Made by a program: the position numbers and the translations under genes
The notes under the pieces: model-generated
Seen by the model: the letters and a program-made list of their open reading frames with translations, nothing else
What the model was told of the DNA's origin: nothing
The model's database searches: none
Source of the DNA: Parietaria judaica
Taxonomy: Eukaryota > Streptophyta > Magnoliopsida > Rosales > Urticaceae
DNA: 64,000 nt
Direction: 5' to 3'
Assembly (NCBI GenBank): GCA_954871525.1
Contig: OX940871.1
Span: forward strand, 25,952,586-26,016,585
In this document: positions 58,017 through 64,000 of the stretch, piece after piece
How the letters are laid out: every line of letters begins with the position of its first letter
How positions within the stretch are numbered: position 1 is the stretch's first letter

Positions 58017-59102
58017 AAAAGGCTGAAATAATAGGATTTCTATTTTTGAAAATTTGATTAACAAATAAAATATCGTAAAAATAAGATTTTGTTTTGAATA
58101 GTAAAATAGGGTGGATTAAACGTGATTTGAAAAAACGTGATTAATAGGGATTTCGAATTTATTTGAATTTTTTTTCTCTTAATTTTAGTCGTTAAAAGAC
58201 TGATTAATAGGGATTTTTATTAAAATATTAATAATGGAAGGATAAATATGAAGCAGTTATCCTCTTGCTACATTTAAGGACCAATTCAGTTTCTGATTCA
58301 ATTTTTAAACGTGCAAAATACTGCATATTTAATTAATTTTAAAAACAACACGTAATTAGTAAACACGTCATTAAATTTACACGCCGAAATACATAAGGAT
58401 AAGGGTATATTGGTCTACTTTTTATTTTGTTGGTGGTTTTTATTGCCAAAAATAGGAATGGGCATTTTTTTGAAACGTTGTGTTACAAATGGGCATTTGC
58501 TTCATTTACCCTTAAATAAATTGATTAGCTCCTTATTTTTAAAGTTGATATAGGAAGAAATACATCAATATTAAACTTAATAAATGTTCAATTTTGATTT
58601 TGTAGTTTGATGATTTTTAATAATCATGTAGAATAGATCTGCTAAATCCTATTGGAAAATTTTGTTGAAATTAATTACATGTATTCGTTAGCTTGGGTGA
58701 TAATAAATAAAAATTTAATGAAGAATATGATGCATCAACTAAAAAAATTCAAATTAATAGTTACATTCCTTGCATAATCATTAAACTATAAATAAATTTA
58801 TCTTCAATACAATGTCCGTGCATAATTCTATCAAAAAAGTTAGTGAATGTAAACCATTTGTATCTCTAAATAATGTAAACAAATAATTGAATCTAAACAA
58901 TGTACAAGTATGAAAATTATTTATTCTCCTTACAAAATTAAAATATTCAAATGAAGAATTTTATATTTCAAATAAAAATAAAAGAATTAAAAATTCCTCA
59001 CCATATCATCTTTAATTATTAACAAATGGAGTATTATAACCTATATGAAGTATGCATTCTACATTAACAATTCTTTAATGAAGGAACTTCATGCAAGCAG
59101 GT

Positions 59103-59240
59103 TTATCCGCTAGCCTTCTTGTATTTATCATGTAGATCAATTCTTTGTGCCTCCATTTTTTCGTTTTTAAAATCAGAACGCTCTCGTAAAACATAGCTTG
59201 CCCAAGATGCAAGAATCTTCAAGTTATTGTCTTGAAGCAT
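59103..59240 (-). CDS. Short unrecognised ORF (45 aa)
   Basis: The minus-strand ATG at 59240 opens MLQDNNLKILASWASYVLRE, then RSDFKNEKMEAQRIDLHDKY, and ends KKASG. The composition is more protein-like than the surrounding AT-rich DNA, with charged, helix-forming residues. A stop lies in frame just upstream and no neighbouring exon was identified. It may be an exon or gene remnant, or chance. No function is proposed. Confidence 0.2.
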   Translation of the reverse strand: MLQDNNLKILASWASYVLRERSDFKNEKMEAQRIDLHDKYKKASG

Positions 59241-60186
59241 TTTTGGTCGTCAAAAAGCTGAGAAACCATTGAATCAGAAACTATATATATTGTGCTCATC
59301 CACGTAAACATATTCCATGCTTATTATACACGTATACCTCTGTCAATATAAACATAATTCTAATAAGAATACTTATTATACTTTTAAAGTTCCAAGAGTA
59401 ATAAAATTTTCTTTGTTATTTTGACAATTACGTAGTCTCTCATGACTTGGTGTGCCATTTATTTCAAAAGTGTCTCAAAAAATTAACATAACGAAGTAAA
59501 TGAAAATTCTAAAATAATGTTAAGGGAGTTATGTCATCTTTGAATTAGGATCAAAGTCCATGCACAATGCACTTTTTAAATAAACATAGGTATAAAAAAA
59601 CTCGATTATAATATCATAATAACTTGAGAAAGAAGGAAAATCGAGAAATTATTAAAGATAAGTGCAACTCTTAATGTAGGAATAGGCGCTAAAAACTTAA
59701 AAGTACAGGCAATAACTATAAAAAAGAAGATATCGAAAAAGGCAAAATGATTGTATTAAAATGTATCAAATAACATAAAATTAAGAAATAAACATTTGGA
59801 GTTATCTAAATTAAAAAAGTTGGCAAAAAGAAAGCTAACATATACAGATTATGAAAAACGCGGGTAATATTAAAAACTTTCCAAGAAGTAATAGTAACTT
59901 ACACTATGTAGACTCAAAAAATCTGTAAAATAATAAAAATAGCGCAATCCTCCAAATATATTGAGTTTTGCCAGTTTTGTTCGCTTATATGTATGTATAA
60001 ACTGTTATCGTTATTGCAACTTTCAGTTCTCCCAATTTATCTATATGTAGGATACTTTTCTTTACCATCTAGATGAATAAAATAGAAAGAGAACACAGTG
60101 AGGATGATATATAGATTAAATTGTAAATGCCATCAAAATTAGTTTAAAATAAAAAGTTGTTATTCCAAAGTATCAAGATAATAATT

Positions 60187-60187
60187 G

Positions 60188-60216
<29 letters not shown>
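60187..60216. repeat. (TA)n microsatellite
   Basis: A pure TA run of about 14 units. Confidence 0.93.
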
Positions 60217-60219
<3 letters not shown>

Positions 60220-61589
60220 AGAAAAAGAAGAGAATGTAAGTGAAAAATCTGTATTAATGCAACCAACAATATTACATCTAAAATTAATTTATCGTTGAAT
60301 CGTATTTTTTCCCTCGTATGTATATATAATCATTTGTTTAAGTCTTCAATTTCGTTGTCATTTTTTATAATCATGTTGTTTTTATTCTCATCAAATCTCG
60401 CTTGTCGAAAAGTAAACATAAAAATAAAAAATAACATAGAAATAAAAAAAATTAATTACAAAAATTTAACACATATTGTTAAAAGTAATACCTTGATAAT
60501 GAGAACTGTGTTGAAGCTTGTAAAGACTTGATGCTCCGTTCCATGGCGTTGACACAAACTAAAACAGAAAAATAAAAAACAAATGTGAATCACAATTTTC
60601 ATTTGAGGATATGGACAATATGAGCATATATGTAAAGACGATGGATGAAATTGTATAAGAATTGCAATAACTATTTTTTTTAATCTAAAAAATATTCATC
60701 ACCATTAAATTAGGAGGGGAATAGTCCAACAATACTTACGAAAATTCCTATGATGTTACACTTACGTACAAATATTAAATGAGGACAAACGTTGCATTTA
60801 CATAGGAATAGAAAAAGACTTGCAATTTTATACATTATGATGTTAAATATGTAATAATAAATAGACTTTTCAATCCTCGTGGTGTTATGAATATGAAATA
60901 AATAAGGAAACATATTGCATAAATATTATAATGTGTTAACATGGTAATACATGCTTATGTATTGCAGCATTTGTGCGTCAATTGATTATTTTTCATTAAA
61001 ATAATAAAATCTGAAAAAAAAAAAGAAAAAGAAACATATCCTTGTTTATCTATTTTGTCACCTCAAACTAAAAAAACTATCCTTATATTATATATATAAA
61101 ATGTTCTTACATATATATAGATTGTTTCAAGGTATGCAAATATCATTTAATAAAAGGTAATAATGACCCATACTATGATATATAGAAGATTTAATGATAT
61201 GAAATGGTTAAAATTCCATGAACATAAAAGAGCGTATATAAAAAACTGCAGGTTCATTGATTTATTTATTTTTGCACGCTGATAAAAGAGTCCTAATGCA
61301 AAATATTCATTGAATTTAATGTGATAAAATGTACTGAAGTTAATTGGAGAGAGAATGATTTTCTTTCATGAAAAAATAATTATAAATTATGAGATAATGA
61401 GAATATGAGAATCCTTTGTTTATAGTGTGCCAAGTATAGTTGATAGATTTTCCTTTTATATATATATATAGATTCTGTAGTTCAAATAACATAAGCGTTT
61501 CTATTCACCACACGAATAAAATGCCTTAATACATCATACGATTGTGATTGGATTACTGGGATTATTCTCGATTGTGATAATAGAAAAAA

Positions 61590-61705
61590 TCTCAAGCTCT
61601 CAAGATCGGAATTATCGGTTACACGGTAATCACATAAAGTATAAAAGTCTCAAGCTCTCAAGATCGGAATTATCGGTTACACGGTAATCACATAAAGTAT
61701 AAAAG
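61590..61705. repeat. Perfect tandem duplication, 58-bp unit x2
   Basis: The unit starting TCTCAAGCTCTCAAGATCGG and ending GTATAAAAG occurs at 61590-61647 and again at 61648-61705 without a visible mismatch. Perfect identity indicates a very recent event or an assembly artefact. Confidence 0.95.
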
Positions 61706-61743
61706 CACGTGGCGATATATAGTATACTAATTAAAATTTATAT

Positions 61744-62112
61744 TGGGCCCATTTGACACAACTTAATTTTTACAAAAATAATTTATAGTTTTAGTTTTTT
61801 TTAAAAAAAAAACTTTAAAAAAAAATTATTTGGTAAGTTGTTTATAAAACAGTTGTTGCTGGTAACAAAAACTGATTCAGCATTTGGTAAAAAAAATTAT
61901 TTAGGTTAAAAATACTAAAATAGACTAAAACCGTATTTTAGTTTTTAGAAAAAACCAAAAGCTACGATTTCTAGCTTTTACGATTCATGTACAAAAATTT
62001 AAAATCGATTTTGAATTTTTCGGAAAAAATAATTTTGCTAAACACTTGAAAGACAGTTAAGTTTATTTCTAAAACAAAAACAAACCTAAATAAACTGTGC
62101 CAAACGCACTTA
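61744..62112. mobile_element. TIR element with CAAACGCACTTAAG-type end
   Basis: A left block GGGCCCATTTGACACAACTT and a right block reading (reversed) TAAGTGCGTTTGGCACAGTT are inverted. The arms carry AAAACTGATT/AGTTTTTGG-like inverted motifs. This is a common plant MITE type; the target duplication was not resolved. Confidence 0.5.
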
Positions 62113-62961
62113 AGTAATATATTATTATTGTTTTTGCAGTCATTATAATAATTATAATATATGCGGAGATTATTCATCAATTATTTACGTAGTCGTTATT
62201 CTTCACCAAAATAATAGATTTTAACGATTCAAAAGACAGCTCATATAATTATTAGGAGTTTGCTGGATCAATGGTTTTGGGAACTATTATCTGTATAAAA
62301 TAGTGCACTTTACGTGAAAAAGTGAACTATTTTTAATATAGAAGAACAAAATATCTATAACACACGTATAGTAATATAGTTTTGTATAGGTTTTAAAAAT
62401 CAAAATAAAAAATTGTCAAAAACACACCCATTTTTTATTTCCAAGTCCAACTGTAAATAGCATCCGATTTCCGAAAAAAATTAAAATAAACTGCTTGAAT
62501 AATCAACAATCACAAAAATTACTGTGATATTCCAATGTGACTGCATTTGTTGCAATAAAATGTGCAACATGCATATTCCAAATACTATCCTATCTAGAGA
62601 CAATGGAAGGAAATATTACTCATTTAGCTACAAACAATCTATTGTGTGTATTAAAATGATACTTTAAAAAAAAAGTTATACAAAATAAATATTTTGTTAA
62701 TAAAGCCTATTTATAAAGGAAACAAAACGAAATAAGACAACAATCGCCTAAAATCAAGGAAAGCAAATAAGCATAAAATGAGAAGCTAAACAAACAAACT
62801 TAATGGCTCAAAATCGCTTATTAATTAAATGAGTGGGATTCATGTATCTCTTTCCACTACGGTCCCATGCATATTAGTGCAATCCCGAGAGCATCGCCAT
62901 CGATATCTATATCCGTGTCCAAGCTACACTACCTTGATATGTCGTGTTCCCCAAATATTAA

Positions 62962-63503
62962 TGTTGGGAACTATATGGTATGTGTTCATTACCGTTTATA
63001 TCATAGAGCATTCAAGTCAATAGTCGGGGTTCAATATCATTCACTACTTAGACTAATTTTGCATTTGACCATCTTTCACGACTTAAAATCATAGTTATCT
63101 ATGACGTTCTTAATTGCGTTACTTGTAGAATTTAGTCAAGTCCCATCCAATATGAAGTAACTTCATACTTAATGCACTTAGTGAGTGTGACATACAATTA
63201 ATCTATAAAAAAAATTGTATCCATTTAGCCACATTATTGACTTTATACAATAAGGCTCTCAACCGCTTAATTAACTCATGGATATATTTTACTTCATTTA
63301 TTATATAAATTCTTCCTTACATTGACTCTGGTGTGATGATGAATGCAATTGCATTTCAACATGAATAATAAATATACATTTAATTATTTATAAAGAACTA
63401 TGAGAAATATTTTCATGACAGTACCACTGCCATATATATTTAATAATAAATCATAATATTTTATAATGGCCAATTACAGTTATTTAAGGGCATATGCCTA
63501 ACA
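62962..63503 (-). mobile_element. Putative 3' LTR of a Ty1-copia retrotransposon
   Basis: On the minus strand the LTR starts TGTTAGGCATATGCCC at 63503, directly after a purine-rich tract (AAGTGAGAGA) that would be the polypurine tract. A matching inverted end, CCCAACA on that strand, occurs at 62962, giving about 542 bp with TGTTAGG / CCCAACA termini. The inner edge is well supported by its position after pol; the outer edge is tentative and similar-looking DNA continues to about 62830. Confidence 0.55.
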
Positions 63504-63518
63504 ATCTCTCACTTGAAC

Positions 63519-64000
63519 TTAAAGAAGATAACTCACGTCTCTAAGACCCATACTCTCCATATGCATCATGAATATTTTCTCCGACAATGTCTTGGTAAAT
63601 GGATCCACCAACTTTTTCCCTGAAGCTATTTTCATAACTCGTACGCCTCCATGACATGCTATCTCTCCGATGAGATGGTATTTTATTTCTATATGCTTCC
63701 CTTTGGAATGGTTTCTAGGCTCCTTAGAATTAGTATATGCACCGGTTTTATCACAATATAGTGTCAGATGTCCATCTAGAATAATTTCTAGATCTGTGAT
63801 TAAGTTCTTAAGCCTAATTGATTCATCAGTTGCCTCACAAGTTGCTATGTACTCATCCTTTATATTGGAATAGATACAAAATTACTTAATGCTTTTCCAT
63901 AATATACTGCCCTACCCGCAACCGTGAACACTGATCCCGACGTCGATTTTCTTGAGTCCCTATTAGACATGAAGTCTCAGTCAGTTTAACGTAGTTAGTT
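63519..64000 (-). pseudogene. Ty1-copia pol C-terminal end (RNase H), frameshifted, runs off the window
   Basis: On the minus strand one frame reads RDSRKSTSGSVFTVAGRAVY and, after a break near 63870, another frame reads DEYIATCEATDESIRLKNLI, then LTLYCDKTGA, KGKHIEIKYHLIGEI, KLVDPFTKTLSEK and a stop at 63519. This is the copia RNase H region just before the 3' LTR. Catalytic-site neighbours (the DEY and YCDKTGA segments) are visible, but the frameshift breaks the polyprotein. The integrase and reverse transcriptase lie beyond the window. Confidence 0.85.

Larger units (their letters stand above)
58020..61585. other. AT-rich intergenic DNA
   Basis: No convincing gene. A MULE-like end occurs near 58445-58515 (GGGCATTTGCTTCATTTACCC with a second GGGCATTTTTTTG). 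A TA microsatellite lies at 60187-60216. A short open frame on the minus strand is listed separately. Confidence 0.4.

Overview
This window is nuclear DNA of a flowering plant, most likely a eudicot. The evidence is spliced genes with GT-AG introns, plant-only families (SnRK2, LBD, GARP/HHO, RPW8-type NLR), nuclear tRNA genes, and AT-rich spacers full of MITEs. An NRG1-type helper NLR points to a eudicot, because monocots are reported to lack that clade. I cannot name the species.

Six apparently intact protein genes can be reconstructed by joining exons in frame. (1) An NRG1-like helper NLR (+, 2018-6600, 5 exons, 807 aa) has an upstream ORF in its leader. (2) A subclass III SnRK2 kinase of the SnRK2.2/2.3 type (-, 10995-15761, 9 exons, 362 aa). 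(3) A NIGT1/HHO-type GARP repressor (+, 24626-26109, 5 exons, 371 aa). (4) Tubulin-folding cofactor E (+, 32767-37856, 15 exons, 529 aa). (5) A Misato/DML1-like protein (+, 41450-46132, 9 exons, 577 aa). (6) A class I LBD/LOB-domain factor (-, 51459-52223, 254 aa, one coding exon). Three tRNA genes are present: Trp(CCA), Lys(UUU) and Glu(UUC). The genes share no operon-like logic. Their themes are immunity, ABA signalling, nitrate/phosphate transcription control, tubulin folding and organ patterning.

The rest is mobile-element territory. Two TIR elements appear to have captured gene pieces: one a KNL1-like N-terminus (about 6715-8015), the other a phytochelatin-synthase N-terminus (about 28527-29650). 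There is also an internally deleted hAT transposase, several MITEs whose target-site duplications can be read directly (8 bp hAT type at 1021-1595, 21280-22589, 30345-31084 and 39399-39529; 9 bp MULE type at 34491-34714, 46760-47093 and 52976-53342), a SINE with a perfect 15-bp duplication (16931-17136), a tRNA-Val-headed retropseudogene, and a Ty1-copia pol end with its LTR at the right edge.

From about 53.6 to 62.9 kb the window is AT-rich and I see no convincing gene. I found no clearly new biochemical system. The best leads are the two gene-capturing elements, a 1-kb hairpin MITE, and the uORF on the helper NLR.
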